DNA from: CBDANO01 sp965197665
Lineage (GTDB): Bacteria; Chloroflexota; Dehalococcoidia; Lucifugimonadales; UBA3495
Length of the DNA stretch: 64,000 nucleotides
Direction: 5' to 3'
Assembly (NCBI GenBank): GCA_965197665.1
Contig: CBDANO010000005.1
Location: 496,001 to 560,000 of the forward strand
The notes under the pieces: model-generated
The model's database searches: none
What the model was told of the DNA's origin: nothing
Seen by the model: the letters and a program-made list of their open reading frames with translations, nothing else
Shown here: positions 50,170-58,232 of the stretch, piece after piece
Numbering within the stretch: position 1 is the first letter of the stretch
How the letters are laid out: the number at the start of each line of letters is the position of its first letter
Program-made: the position numbers and the translations under genes

Positions 50170-52074
50170 CTACTCCTCCAGCGTGGTTATGTCCCCGGGG
50201 TCTAGGCCCAACTCTTGGGCTTTGAGCAAGCGGCGCATTATCTTGCCGGAGCGGGTCTTGGGGAGCGAGGCCGTAAACTCCAGTTCCGAGGGTACGGCGA
50301 TGGGGCCCAGTTCTTTGCGGACGTGGCTCTTCAGGTCACCGATCATTTCTTCAGAGGGGTCGGCGCCCATGCGGAGAATGACGAAGCCCTTGATGGACTC
50401 GCCGCGTATTTCGTCGGGCTTGCCGATCACCGCCGCCTCGGCCACCGCCGGGTGGGACACCAGCGCGCTCTCCACCTCGGCGGAGCCGATGCGGTGGCCG
50501 GACACGTTCAGCACGTCGTCGGCCCGGCCTACCACCATGTAGTAGCCGTCGGCATCCCGCAGGGCCACGTCGCCGGTGAAGTAGTAGCCGGGAATGGTGT
50601 TCCAGTCCCGGGCGTAGCGCTCCGGATCGCCGTAGACCGTGCGGTAGAAGTGGGGGAAGGGGCGCTTTATGACCAGCAGGCCCCCCTTGTTCGGCTCGGT
50701 GATTGGCTGGCCCTCCCGGTCCACGATGTCCATGACGGCGCCGGGAAGGACCTTGCCGACCCGCCCCGGCTTGACCGTCATCGTCGCCGTGGTTCCCAGA
50801 CAGGGACCTCCCGTCTCGGTCTGCCACCAGTTGTCCACCACGTGGCCCCATTCGCCGCCGCCGCATATGTGCTCATAGGTCCAACGGAGCGCTTCCGGGT
50901 TCAGCGGTTCACCGGCGCAGGTCAAGAAGCGCAAAGACCGCAGGTCATACTGCCGGGGATAGGACTCGCCGTAGCGCATCAGCATCCGCAAGGCCGTCGG
51001 CGCGGTGAATATCACGTTGACCCCGTGTTTCTCGATTACTTCATAGAAAGACCCCGGATGGGGGTAGTCGATGGCGCCTTCGCGGAAAACCGTCGTGGCG
51101 CCGGCAATTAGCGGCGCGTAAACGATGTAACTGTGGCCGACCACCCAACCGATATCCGACGTACACCAGAACACGTCGTCGTCCTTGACGTCCCAGAAGG
51201 TCTTGAAGTGGTAGTAGGTACCTACCATGTAGCCTCCGTGAACGTGAAGCACGCCCTTGGGCTTTCCCGTGGTGCCGCTGGTGTACAGGACGTACAAGGG
51301 GTCTTCCGAGTCCATGACTTCCGGAGGGCAATCGACGCTGCTATTGGCGGTCAACTCGTCGAAGTCCACCTCCTTGGCTTCGAGGGGCGCGCTGCTATCC
51401 TCGCGGCGCCAAACCACGACGTGCTCCAGCGTTTCGAGACCGGACACGGCTTCGTCGGCGATACCTTTCAGGTCCACCCGCTTGCCCCGCCGGTAGCCAA
51501 CGTCGGCAGTGATCAAGACCTTGGCTTGGGCGTCGAGAATCCGGTCTCGCAAGGAACCGACGCTGAAGCCGGCGTAGACCACGCTGTGCACGGCGCCGAT
51601 TCGGGCGCAGGCCAGCATGGCGATGGCCCCCTCGGGAGTGAGGGGCATGTATATGACCACTCTGTCGCCTTTGCCGACACCCAGGGACTTGAGGCCGTTG
51701 GCGAACCGGTTGACCAGTTGGGCCAGCCTGCCGTAAGTGAAGGTCCGCTCCGAGCCGTCTTCTCCCAACCAGATGAACGCGGCCTTGTTTTTCCGCCCCG
51801 CCGACAGGTGCCGGTCCAAGCAGTTGTAGGTGATGTTGCAGGCGGCGCCCAAGAACCACTTGAAGGTCGGGTAGTCCCACTGGAAGACTCGGTCCCAAGG
51901 CTTGAACCAGTCCAGTTCGGATGCGGCCTCGCTCCAAAAACCCTCCGGGTCCTCAACCGACCGCTGATAAGCCCCGTCGAAGTCTTGGAGATAAACTTGC
52001 CGGACTAAACTGGCCGGCGGCTGGATCTCGCCGCCTTCTTGGAGCAAGTGGTCGATTTGTCCTTGCTGTACCAT
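50170..52074 (-). CDS. acsA: Acetyl-CoA synthetase
   Basis: Activates acetate to acetyl-CoA through acetyl-AMP. The 634 residues match AMP-forming Acs. LYVLYTSGTTGKPKGVLHVH is the P-loop-like core motif, WCTSDIGWVVGHSYIVYAPL and DNWWQTETGGPC form the acetate and adenylate pocket, YYFTGDVALRDADGYYMVVG is the hinge region, and the C-terminal PKTRSGKIMRRLLKAQELG carries the lysine that is acetylated for control in other bacteria. ATG 52074 is natural. It is a single gene and probably feeds the TCA cycle (aconitase at 17619). Confidence 0.95.
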   Translation of the reverse strand: MVQQGQIDHLLQEGGEIQPPASLVRQVYLQDFDGAYQRSVEDPEGFWSEAASELDWFKPWDRVFQWDYPTFKWFLGAACNITYNCLDRHLSAGRKNKAAFIWLGEDGSERTFTYGRLAQLVNRFANGLKSLGVGKGDRVVIYMPLTPEGAIAMLACARIGAVHSVVYAGFSVGSLRDRILDAQAKVLITADVGYRRGKRVDLKGIADEAVSGLETLEHVVVWRREDSSAPLEAKEVDFDELTANSSVDCPPEVMDSEDPLYVLYTSGTTGKPKGVLHVHGGYMVGTYYHFKTFWDVKDDDVFWCTSDIGWVVGHSYIVYAPLIAGATTVFREGAIDYPHPGSFYEVIEKHGVNVIFTAPTALRMLMRYGESYPRQYDLRSLRFLTCAGEPLNPEALRWTYEHICGGGEWGHVVDNWWQTETGGPCLGTTATMTVKPGRVGKVLPGAVMDIVDREGQPITEPNKGGLLVIKRPFPHFYRTVYGDPERYARDWNTIPGYYFTGDVALRDADGYYMVVGRADDVLNVSGHRIGSAEVESALVSHPAVAEAAVIGKPDEIRGESIKGFVILRMGADPSEEMIGDLKSHVRKELGPIAVPSELEFTASLPKTRSGKIMRRLLKAQELGLDPGDITTLEE

Positions 52075-52345
52075 ATAGCGCCCTCAATACAAAATAGCCG
52101 GCTAACCGTCGGGAAATCGGTCATATTCTAGCTTCTAGCTTGGGCAGGAACAAGTTGAGCTCCGGCTTGGACCAGGCTGTCGCACGTGAATTCGCCGGAG
52201 AGGCCAGGGCCTGATGCCCAACGCGATTGCCCTGCGCTTAGATTGACCCCGCCGGCACCGCAGCCTAAAATTGGGCTGGATTCGGCTGGAACGGCCCTGA
52301 GTCAGCTTGCCTAAGGAGCTTGAAGCCGGGTCTTAAGGAGGAAGC
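52075..52345. other. Divergent intergenic region between acsA and the sulfurtransferase gene
   Basis: No coding region. GGAGGAAGC lies just before the sulfurtransferase ATG. No convincing promoter hexamers were found. Confidence 0.4.
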
Positions 52346-53173
52346 ATGACGCAAGACGGGTTCGCCCATCCGGAATATCTAGTGGATACGGAGTGGGTTG
52401 AAGCGCACAAGGACGACGCCGGCGTGGTAGTGGTGGACTGCGACGTGGAGGCCGGGTACAACCGGGGGCACATACCCGGAGCGGTCCTGGTACCCGACAA
52501 CTATGAGAAGAACCCGGACACCGGCCGTGTGCACCTGATGGACCCCGGACAGTTCACGGCCATGTGCCGTGGACTGGGAATCGGTGACGACACTCTGGTA
52601 ATCACCTACGATAATTCTCAGAGCCTGACCGCGGCCCGGCTCTGGTGGGCTTTGAACTACTACGGCCATAGCAACGTGAAGGTCTTGGATGGAGGGTGGC
52701 GCAGGTGGATCGCCGAGGGCCGGGCGGTCAGCTTCGACAGGCCCAAGCCCCCGCCCAACGTCACCTTCACCCCTAGAGAGGACGAGTCCGTCATGGTGAA
52801 GGTGGATGAGCTTAAAGCCGCTTGCGACATGGCCGGCGTGGTCATTTGGGACGTGCGCAGCGACGGCGAGTGGGACGGGAGCAACGCCCGGGGCAATAAA
52901 CGGTCCGGGCGCATCCCCGGGGCGGTCCACTTGGAGTGGTTCAACGTCATGGACCGGCAGACCCACCGCTTCAAGTCTCCGGGGGAGATTCGCCAAGCTC
53001 TGGCAGCCATCGGCGTCACGCCGGAGAAGAAGGTTTACACTTATTGACAGGGCGGCATCCGTGCGGCGCACGGCGTGTTTGTCCTCAAGCTGCTAGGATT
53101 CGGCGAGGCCAAGAACTACGACGCTTCCATGGGTGAGTGGGCCAATCGCGACGATACGCCGCTGGAGGTGTGA
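52346..53173 (+). CDS. Two-domain rhodanese sulfurtransferase with in-frame UGA at the catalytic cysteine (candidate selenoprotein)
   Basis: Transfers sulfane sulfur from thiosulfate or mercaptopyruvate to a thiol acceptor. AAGGAGG precedes ATG 52346. An inactive N-terminal rhodanese domain (residues 10-120, GYNRGHIPGAVLV, VITYDNSQSLTAARLWWALN) is followed by the catalytic domain (130-275, VVIWDVRSDGEWDG). At codon 234 (53045-53047) the frame reads TGA exactly where the active-site Cys stands: VYTY-stop-QGGIRAAHGVFVLKL, i.e. U/C-Q-G-G-I-R of the CxxGxR loop. Conserved sequence continues 41 codons (NYDASMGEWANRDDTPLEV) to TGA at 53171. A stem-loop follows the first TGA. Standard translation gives 233 residues without the active site. 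Sec insertion is my preferred reading; a nonsense mutation is the alternative. Confidence 0.75.
53048..53079 (+). promoter_or_regulatory. Candidate bacterial SECIS stem-loop
   Basis: CCGTGC (53059-53064) pairs perfectly with GCACGG (53068-53073) around a GGC loop. A lower helix (GGCAT-type bases 53054-53058 with GTGTT 53075-53079, one C bulged) can extend it. The loop begins with G and starts 17 nt after the UGA, within the spacing and loop rule described for bacterial SECIS elements. The bases also encode conserved Arg-Ala-Ala-His-Gly, so the fold could be partly incidental. Confidence 0.55.
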
Positions 53174-53223
53174 GGGGGGGGTAGCGGTCAAGCGCGAAAA
53201 AGACAAAAACACTGGAGGATGGT

Positions 53224-53514
53224 ATGGCTGCCTACGGAATTGGAATGGTGAGGAGTATAAACGACCCAAAGGTATATGCGGAATATCAGGGGCTGGCGGG
53301 CCCTAGCGTCGAGAAGTATGGCGGTAAGTTCGTCTTGGGAGGGAACAAGATTGAAGTGGCCGACGGGGATTGGTCCCCCATCAGCGTGGTGGTGGTAGAG
53401 TTCGAAAGTATGGCTCGTATGAAAGAGTGGTACAACTCACCGGAGTACAGCGCGATTAAAGGCATGCGGACCTCATCCACCGACTGCGGTCTAATCTTCA
53501 TAGACGGGTCTTGA
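53224..53514 (+). CDS. DUF1330 family protein
   Basis: 96 residues with GGAGG before ATG 53224. The dimeric alpha-beta barrel family DUF1330 is indicated by MAAYGIGMVRSINDPKVYAE, VEKYGGKFVLGGNKIEV and VVVVEFESMARMKEWYNSPE followed by YSAIKGMRTSST. The biochemical role of the family is not known. It follows the sulfurtransferase by 50 bases on the same strand and may share its transcript. Confidence 0.9.
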   Translation: MAAYGIGMVRSINDPKVYAEYQGLAGPSVEKYGGKFVLGGNKIEVADGDWSPISVVVVEFESMARMKEWYNSPEYSAIKGMRTSSTDCGLIFIDGS

Positions 53515-53550
53515 TTCTTTCCCGGCGCGGGGAAACGGGGGGCCTTTCAT

Positions 53551-54126
53551 TCATCTCTGTCTGCCGCCGGGTTGCTCGATGCTGACTCTCAGACTAGCGA
53601 TGCCGTGCTTCTGCCAGGTGTCCTTTCGGAACTCCGGCCTGCTCCTGAGGTTTCCAATGACATTTGACGTGGGCTTCATCTGGTTCGCCTCCCAGGGTCG
53701 CACTTCCTTTCGCCCGTCCTGATATGAAACTTCCAACCAAGCCTTTTTCGTTCGAAGAAGAGCGGCCAGGAAATCTTCAGAGTTGGAGGGGTCCAGGGTT
53801 ATTGGAAGGGTGGGTACCCGTTGTCCATTTGGTACCGACTTTGGAGTGGTACTGGGGGCCTCACGGAATCGGATTAGCAAGGGACTTCCGTCGCCGGCCT
53901 TCCACTTGGTTTCCTTTCCCTTGTCAATTCCTGGATAGTGTTCCCGGCTGCGTCTCGCTCTATTCTCGTAGTAGGGCGTCTTCTTGCGGACGGCTTCGGG
54001 ATCGATGAAGTAAGTATGCTTGAACGCGGCCTGTACTATTGAGGTCCCGCCCTCCCGGAAATAGTCCTCTAGGGACCGGATCGCAGGCACTAGGTCCTCG
54101 GTGCAGATGCGAAAGTTTACTGGCAT
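53551..54126 (-). CDS. Uncharacterised 191-residue protein
   Basis: ATG at 54126 (MPVNFRICTEDLVPAIRSLE). The protein has a hydrophilic, basic composition, with FREGGTSIVQAAFKHTYFID near the N-terminus and TLPITLDPSNSEDFLAALLR followed by TKKAWLEVSYQDGRKEVRPW in the middle. No signal peptide, membrane segment or catalytic motif is evident. It is convergent with the DUF1330 gene and 51 bases downstream of the aminotransferase gene on the same strand. Function unknown. Confidence 0.6.
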   Translation of the reverse strand: MPVNFRICTEDLVPAIRSLEDYFREGGTSIVQAAFKHTYFIDPEAVRKKTPYYENRARRSREHYPGIDKGKETKWKAGDGSPLLIRFREAPSTTPKSVPNGQRVPTLPITLDPSNSEDFLAALLRTKKAWLEVSYQDGRKEVRPWEANQMKPTSNVIGNLRSRPEFRKDTWQKHGIASLRVSIEQPGGRQR

Positions 54127-54177
54127 CGGCGGTCACCTAGGTGCGTTTTTTACGGTTCGTCCCTGGCGAAAGGCGCA

Positions 54178-55383
54178 CTAGGACGCGTCGGTTTCAAGCT
54201 GGAACACTTGAGCCAGTTTCTCCACCCCTTCCCATATCTCACCTTCCGATGGAAAAGCGAAGCAGAGGCGGATGTAGTTGGCGGCAGCCTCCGGGTCAGC
54301 GGACCAGTCCGGCCCCGGATTGAAGACAATACTCTCTCTAAGGGCCGGCTCTACGAACTCGCGGCAATCGACTCCTCCGGGCAACTTAACCCAGAGGTAC
54401 ATACCGCCTCGGGGTGGCTCAAATTCAACATTGGGTCCAAAATGCTCTCTTAGCGCGGCAACGAGAGTGTCCCGTTTGCGTCTGAGGCTCGCCCGCACCT
54501 TCTGTATGTGTTCTTCATAGTGATTGGAGAAATAATCGGCCACGATCATCTGGCCTATGACGCCGGTGCCGGCATCGGTTTTGCAGGAGAGCAACCGGCT
54601 CATCACATCCCAAGACGCTATCACATAGCCCAAACGGATTCCCGGTCCCAGGGACTTGGAGAAGGAACCGATGTGCAGCACGCGGTTAGAATCATCCAAC
54701 GAGCGGATGGCGTGCTCCCACTGGCCTTCGAAGATAAGGTCGGCGTAACACTCGTCTTCGAAAATAGGGACAGCGTACTCTTCGCCGAGGCTCAGCATCC
54801 GGCGGCGGCGTTCCATAGACATCACCGTGCCAGTGGGGTTTTGCAGGGTTGGTATGGTATAGATGTACTTGGGGCGGATGCCCTTGCTTTTCAGCTCCCC
54901 TAGCGCCCGCTCCAGTTGGTCCATTCGCATCCCGTCTTGGTCAAGGTCGATGCCGACTATGTTTATGTTGCGGCGCCGCAGGTTGGTGAGCACGCCAGCA
55001 TAGCAGAAGCTTTCCAGGATGACGGTATCCCCTTCCTCCAGCAGAACATCATTGATCAGATGGATGGCTTGACCGGAACCGGAAGTGATGAGGACCTCGT
55101 CGGGAGTGACGTGAATACCCCGGTGAGCGGCCAGCTTTTGGACCAAGAAGCGGCGCAGAGGCATGATACCTTGGGGGCCGCCGTCGAAGTTATACATGGA
55201 GACGTTTCGCGGGTCGCCTCCGAACACATTGGCAGCGGACTCGATGAACTGCTCCATGGGCTCCAGTTCCGGGTCGCTGTGACCGCCGATGAAGTTGTAC
55301 TTTGGGTGGCCCTGCCACCGGCCTGCGGGAGGAGGAATGCCCTTGTTGAACAACGTTGAGTAATCTAAGCCTTCACCGGCCAT
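54178..55383 (-). CDS. PLP-dependent aminotransferase, class I/II (MocR/LysN-like)
   Basis: 401 residues of aminotransferase fold type I. The PLP Schiff-base lysine is Lys243 in IGSFSKSLGPGIRLGYV. Asn182 in TLQNPTGTVMS and Asp210 in FEDECYADL contact the cofactor, and SGSGQAIHLINDVLL lines the phosphate site. The sequence resembles 2-aminoadipate or aromatic aminotransferases that occur free of a GntR DNA-binding domain. It has no such domain here. The donor and acceptor are not predictable. ATG at 55383. Confidence 0.9.
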   Translation of the reverse strand: MAGEGLDYSTLFNKGIPPPAGRWQGHPKYNFIGGHSDPELEPMEQFIESAANVFGGDPRNVSMYNFDGGPQGIMPLRRFLVQKLAAHRGIHVTPDEVLITSGSGQAIHLINDVLLEEGDTVILESFCYAGVLTNLRRRNINIVGIDLDQDGMRMDQLERALGELKSKGIRPKYIYTIPTLQNPTGTVMSMERRRRMLSLGEEYAVPIFEDECYADLIFEGQWEHAIRSLDDSNRVLHIGSFSKSLGPGIRLGYVIASWDVMSRLLSCKTDAGTGVIGQMIVADYFSNHYEEHIQKVRASLRRKRDTLVAALREHFGPNVEFEPPRGGMYLWVKLPGGVDCREFVEPALRESIVFNPGPDWSADPEAAANYIRLCFAFPSEGEIWEGVEKLAQVFQLETDAS

Positions 55384-55633
55384 GGCACTCCCCAGTGGTT
55401 TGGCATTTCACCGCCCCGGTACTCCGGCGCTGCGGCGGCAATATGCTATCACTCCGGCTGAACTGTGTCGAATCCGCCAGCGGGCTGGCTAGTGTCAGGT
55501 TGCGCGGAACAAGGCTTTATCCACCGGTCGAAAACCGCCCTGAGCCAGCGCGTTGACCTTGGTGATACGATGTGGGCACTGGGAATAAGGGCTATACATA
55601 CCTCACCTGCTTGAGATAAAGGATCGAAGCTTC

Positions 55634-56113
55634 ATGGGAACGTTTTCAGTACAGATCGCCGTTGGAGATCCGGACCGGGCGCGATGGACCGCGCTGGACG
55701 CCTTGGTTGACACCGGAGCTTCGATAACCTCAGTACCCGCTTCGGTACTACGGGACCTTGGTGTGGCGCCGATGGCGCGGCGGCGGTTCCGCTTCGCTCA
55801 AGGCGAGACGCGCTTGATGGACGTCGGCCAGACCTGGGTACGGGTTGAGGGCAGGGAGAGAATTACCCTGGTCATCTTCAACGAAGAAGGCACGCCGCCC
55901 CTGTTGGGCGCGCTGGCGTTGGAAGGTGTCTTCATGAGCGTCGATCCGGTAGCCCAAAAGTTGGTGCCGGTGGAGGGGCTGATGGCCAGCGTGTCTCTCG
56001 GCCGACCGGCCTCAGGACTGTATTACCGAGAGCTGTGCCAGGACCTCGGTAAGCCAGCCGGTTTCGCTTCTGTGCCAAACGGTGACGGTGTAGACACCGG
56101 AAGTCGTCGCTAG
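55634..56113 (+). CDS. Retropepsin-like aspartyl protease, second copy with extended C-terminus
   Basis: 159 residues; the first 120 closely parallel the protein at 47510. MGTFSVQIAVGDPDRARWTA, catalytic LVDTGASITSVPASVLRDLG (Asp26-Thr-Gly) and LLGALALEGVFMSVDP correspond block by block. After KLVPVEGLMA the frame runs another 40 residues through the 3' end of the convergent CAP-domain gene (overlap 56012-56113), where the sequence is unlike the family. The original stop was probably lost. The conserved core should still dimerise. No signal peptide. Confidence 0.82.
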   Translation: MGTFSVQIAVGDPDRARWTALDALVDTGASITSVPASVLRDLGVAPMARRRFRFAQGETRLMDVGQTWVRVEGRERITLVIFNEEGTPPLLGALALEGVFMSVDPVAQKLVPVEGLMASVSLGRPASGLYYRELCQDLGKPAGFASVPNGDGVDTGSRR

Positions 56114-57361
56114 GCTGCCCAAAGATGCGGTGAAGCTGAACGAGTCCGCGGTCTCTTCCCAAACCCCCGCGACAACGTCGATATCGGATAGGTCCGTATA
56201 GAAAAGCCCCGGCCCCGGTCGCCCAAGGATACGAGCGACCGGCTCGGCGCATTCGGTGGTGAACCCTCCGCCGACGCAATAGCTGCTAAGGGCGCCGAGC
56301 TGCTGAGCCGTTTTAGGCGTGGGCAGGGGGTCGTAGTAGACGGTGACCGCGTCTCCCACTTCAACTCCAGCACGCCGCTTGGAGAGGGAGAGGGTCAGCA
56401 CACCGCTTGGCGAGAGGGAGGGAGGCGCATCAGCCTCTACGTCCCCGCCCTCGAAGTGCTGAACAAAGGTGACGCGCCTGTCGTTCCAAGCAATGCCGAA
56501 GTTCACCGCCCAGTGAGTTTCTCTCAGGATATTGTCGCGGTGGCCCCAGTCCGAGCCGGCGTCATCGTACATCATGTCCCATTGGAGGTCTCTGATGGCC
56601 TCACCGGGGCTGGGAGCAAGGCACCGGACGAGCAGGGAGCCGCACTTCTGATCCTGCCATTGCTGGTCCGTAAAGCCGCTGTAGGCGGCGTTCTCGGCGG
56701 CGTAGCTCGTGCCCCCGGTCTGAGAGTACACCATGTAGGGCTTACGGCCGTCGCTCCACCAATGGCCGAGGTAGTCGTGAGCAAGCATGTCCTCGGCGTG
56801 CAATTGGGCCGCCGGGTTCACACCGAGGACGACGGGCGGCAGGCCGTGGTCCGTGCGGTCGCGGTTAACAAGCTGCAGTGCGTATAGACGTAGGGCCTTG
56901 ATATCCGGCACAGGAGCCGGGGTGGGTGTTGGAGTGGGTACAGGAGTGGGCGTCGAGCGAGGTGTGGGGGGCGGCGCAGGAGTGGGCGTCGGACGAGGTG
57001 TGGCGGTCGGCGCAGAAGTGGGCGTCGGACGAGGTGTGGCGGTCGGCGCAGAAGTGGGCGTCGGACGAGGTGTGGCGGTCGGCGCAGGAGTGGGCGTCGG
57101 ACGAGGTGTGGCGGTCGGTGCAGAAGTGGGCGTCAGCGTGGGTAACAGCGTGGCATTCGGAGTCGGTATTGACGTTGGCGTCGGTGATGGCAACCCTTCC
57201 ACAGTCGCCGCTACCCTGGCGGCGACTGTGGCATTTACGTCGGGAGTAGGTGTTACCGTGGGGACCGCTATCGTCGTTCGGACCGCTGCTTCTACAGTGG
57301 CCTCGACGTTTGGCGTGGGGGGCTGCTGGCAGCCGATTGGCAATGACACCGCCAAGACCAA
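56012..57361 (-). CDS. CAP/SCP-domain lipoprotein with Thr-Pro repeat stalk
   Basis: 449 residues. The signal MVLAVSLPIGC has a lipobox with Cys11. A Thr/Pro/Ala stalk to about residue 145 includes perfect 12-residue units (APTATPRPTPTS/P). The CAP (SCP/PR-1) domain covers about 155-300: LVNRDRTDHGLPPVVLGVNP, AEDMLAHDYLGHWW and DDAGSDWGHRDNIL, as in bacterial CAP proteins with a conserved His pair. The C-terminal 150 residues form a separate beta-rich domain (YTDLSDIDVVAGVWEETADS). Expected on the outer face of the membrane. Its 3' end overlaps the retropepsin gene by 102 bases. Confidence 0.88.
   Translation of the reverse strand: MVLAVSLPIGCQQPPTPNVEATVEAAVRTTIAVPTVTPTPDVNATVAARVAATVEGLPSPTPTSIPTPNATLLPTLTPTSAPTATPRPTPTPAPTATPRPTPTSAPTATPRPTPTSAPTATPRPTPTPAPPPTPRSTPTPVPTPTPTPAPVPDIKALRLYALQLVNRDRTDHGLPPVVLGVNPAAQLHAEDMLAHDYLGHWWSDGRKPYMVYSQTGGTSYAAENAAYSGFTDQQWQDQKCGSLLVRCLAPSPGEAIRDLQWDMMYDDAGSDWGHRDNILRETHWAVNFGIAWNDRRVTFVQHFEGGDVEADAPPSLSPSGVLTLSLSKRRAGVEVGDAVTVYYDPLPTPKTAQQLGALSSYCVGGGFTTECAEPVARILGRPGPGLFYTDLSDIDVVAGVWEETADSFSFTASLGSLATTSGVYTVTVWHRSETGWLTEVLAQLSVIQS
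56938..57135 (-). repeat. 36-bp tandem repeats in the lipoprotein stalk
   Basis: About five copies of a 36-base unit encode 12-residue Pro/Thr/Ala repeats. Copies differ at one or two bases only, so copy number probably varies by slippage and sets stalk length. Confidence 0.85.
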
Positions 57362-57513
57362 GAGCAGGAAGGTGATGGGGCCCGCATCGCCCGATTATAG
57401 CAGCCGGGGAAGCGGAGGGAAGGTACATCAGTCCACCGACAGATGCGTATCGAGGGCCGGCTTAATCCCGGCGGCGCTGTTCGGTCAGCTAGGAGAAATG
57501 AGCTAAAATGCGG

Positions 57514-57542
57514 TTGACTATGACTAGTCTGACTAGTAGGAT
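57514..57542 (+). promoter_or_regulatory. Promoter with palindromic operator before the Phd/PIN genes
   Basis: TTGACT (57514-57519), 17-bp spacer and TAGGAT (57537-57542). The spacer and -10 edge contain ACTAGTCTGACTAGT (57523-57537), two ACTAGT palindromes that could bind the antitoxin. Transcription would start at or next to the ATG at 57549, making a leaderless mRNA. Confidence 0.6.
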
Positions 57543-57548
57543 ATCGCT

Positions 57549-57824
57549 ATGGATTTGGTCTACTCGACATACGAAGCTAAGGCCCGGTTTTCAGAGGTCT
57601 TAAGGCACGTGCGAGAGGGCAGGACGGTAACCATCTCCTACCGCGGAGAGCCCGTGGCGGAGGTCCGCGCCATCGAGAAGGCGTCGCAAACTATCGAAGA
57701 GCGCCTCGAAGAGTTGAGACGGCGGGGCGTGTTGGTCCCTTCCAGCGGGCCGCGCCGCGAATTCAAGCCAGTGGCTCATTGGCCCGGGGCTGTTGAGTGG
57801 CTTTTGGCCGAACGGGACGAGTGA
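57549..57824 (+). CDS. Phd/YefM-family antitoxin
   Basis: 91 residues with the Phd/YefM fold: MDLVYSTYEAKARFSEVLRH followed by VREGRTVTISYRGEPVAEV, the DNA-binding N-terminal domain. The C-terminal 40 residues (ERLEELRRRGVLVPSSGPR and onwards) would wrap the toxin. It lies immediately upstream of and overlaps the PIN toxin gene by 4 bases (GTGA). The operator palindrome before it supports autoregulation. Confidence 0.9.
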   Translation: MDLVYSTYEAKARFSEVLRHVREGRTVTISYRGEPVAEVRAIEKASQTIEERLEELRRRGVLVPSSGPRREFKPVAHWPGAVEWLLAERDE

Positions 57825-58201
57825 CCATCGCTTACGTCGACACCTCCGCATTGCTCGCGGCGGTCTTCGATGATCCTAGAGGCGATTCGGTTTCCAGCCA
57901 GTTAACCCAGTACTCGCAATTGGTGTCCTCCAACCTGCTCGAGGCGGAAATGCGGACCGGCTTTGCACGAAGAGGCCTGCAATTTGACGCCGCGGCGATG
58001 TCCGGAATCGAGTGGATTATGCCTGAACGGCCGCTGAGCCAGGAGTTGGAAACAGTCTTGTCTGCCGGCTACCTGCGGGGGGCCGATCTGTGGCATATGG
58101 CGACTGCCCTCTACGTAGCCCCGGACCCACGCGAAATTACCTTTATTACCTTGGACTTCCAACAGCAGGCGGTGGCCTTGGCGCTGGGATTTCAGACCTG
58201 A
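57821..58201 (+). CDS. PIN-domain ribonuclease toxin (VapC-like)
   Basis: From GTG 57821, overlapping the antitoxin stop, 126 residues. MTIAYVDTSALLAAVFDD provides the first catalytic Asp (Asp7). The Glu in VSSNLLEAEMRTGFARRG is the second acid, and GADLWHMATALY and ITFITLDFQQQ give the later Asp residues of the PIN active site. Mg-dependent RNase activity is expected, restrained by the Phd-type antitoxin. Pairing of a Phd antitoxin with a PIN toxin is a common mix. Confidence 0.9.
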   Translation: MTIAYVDTSALLAAVFDDPRGDSVSSQLTQYSQLVSSNLLEAEMRTGFARRGLQFDAAAMSGIEWIMPERPLSQELETVLSAGYLRGADLWHMATALYVAPDPREITFITLDFQQQAVALALGFQT

Positions 58202-58232
58202 GGAGATGTGCGGCGGGACTATTGGCACCGCA

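Noticed and set aside
57797..57820. ATG 57797 as start of the PIN toxin
   Set aside because: GTG 57821 overlaps the antitoxin stop in the usual GTGA form and begins exactly at the conserved PIN start.
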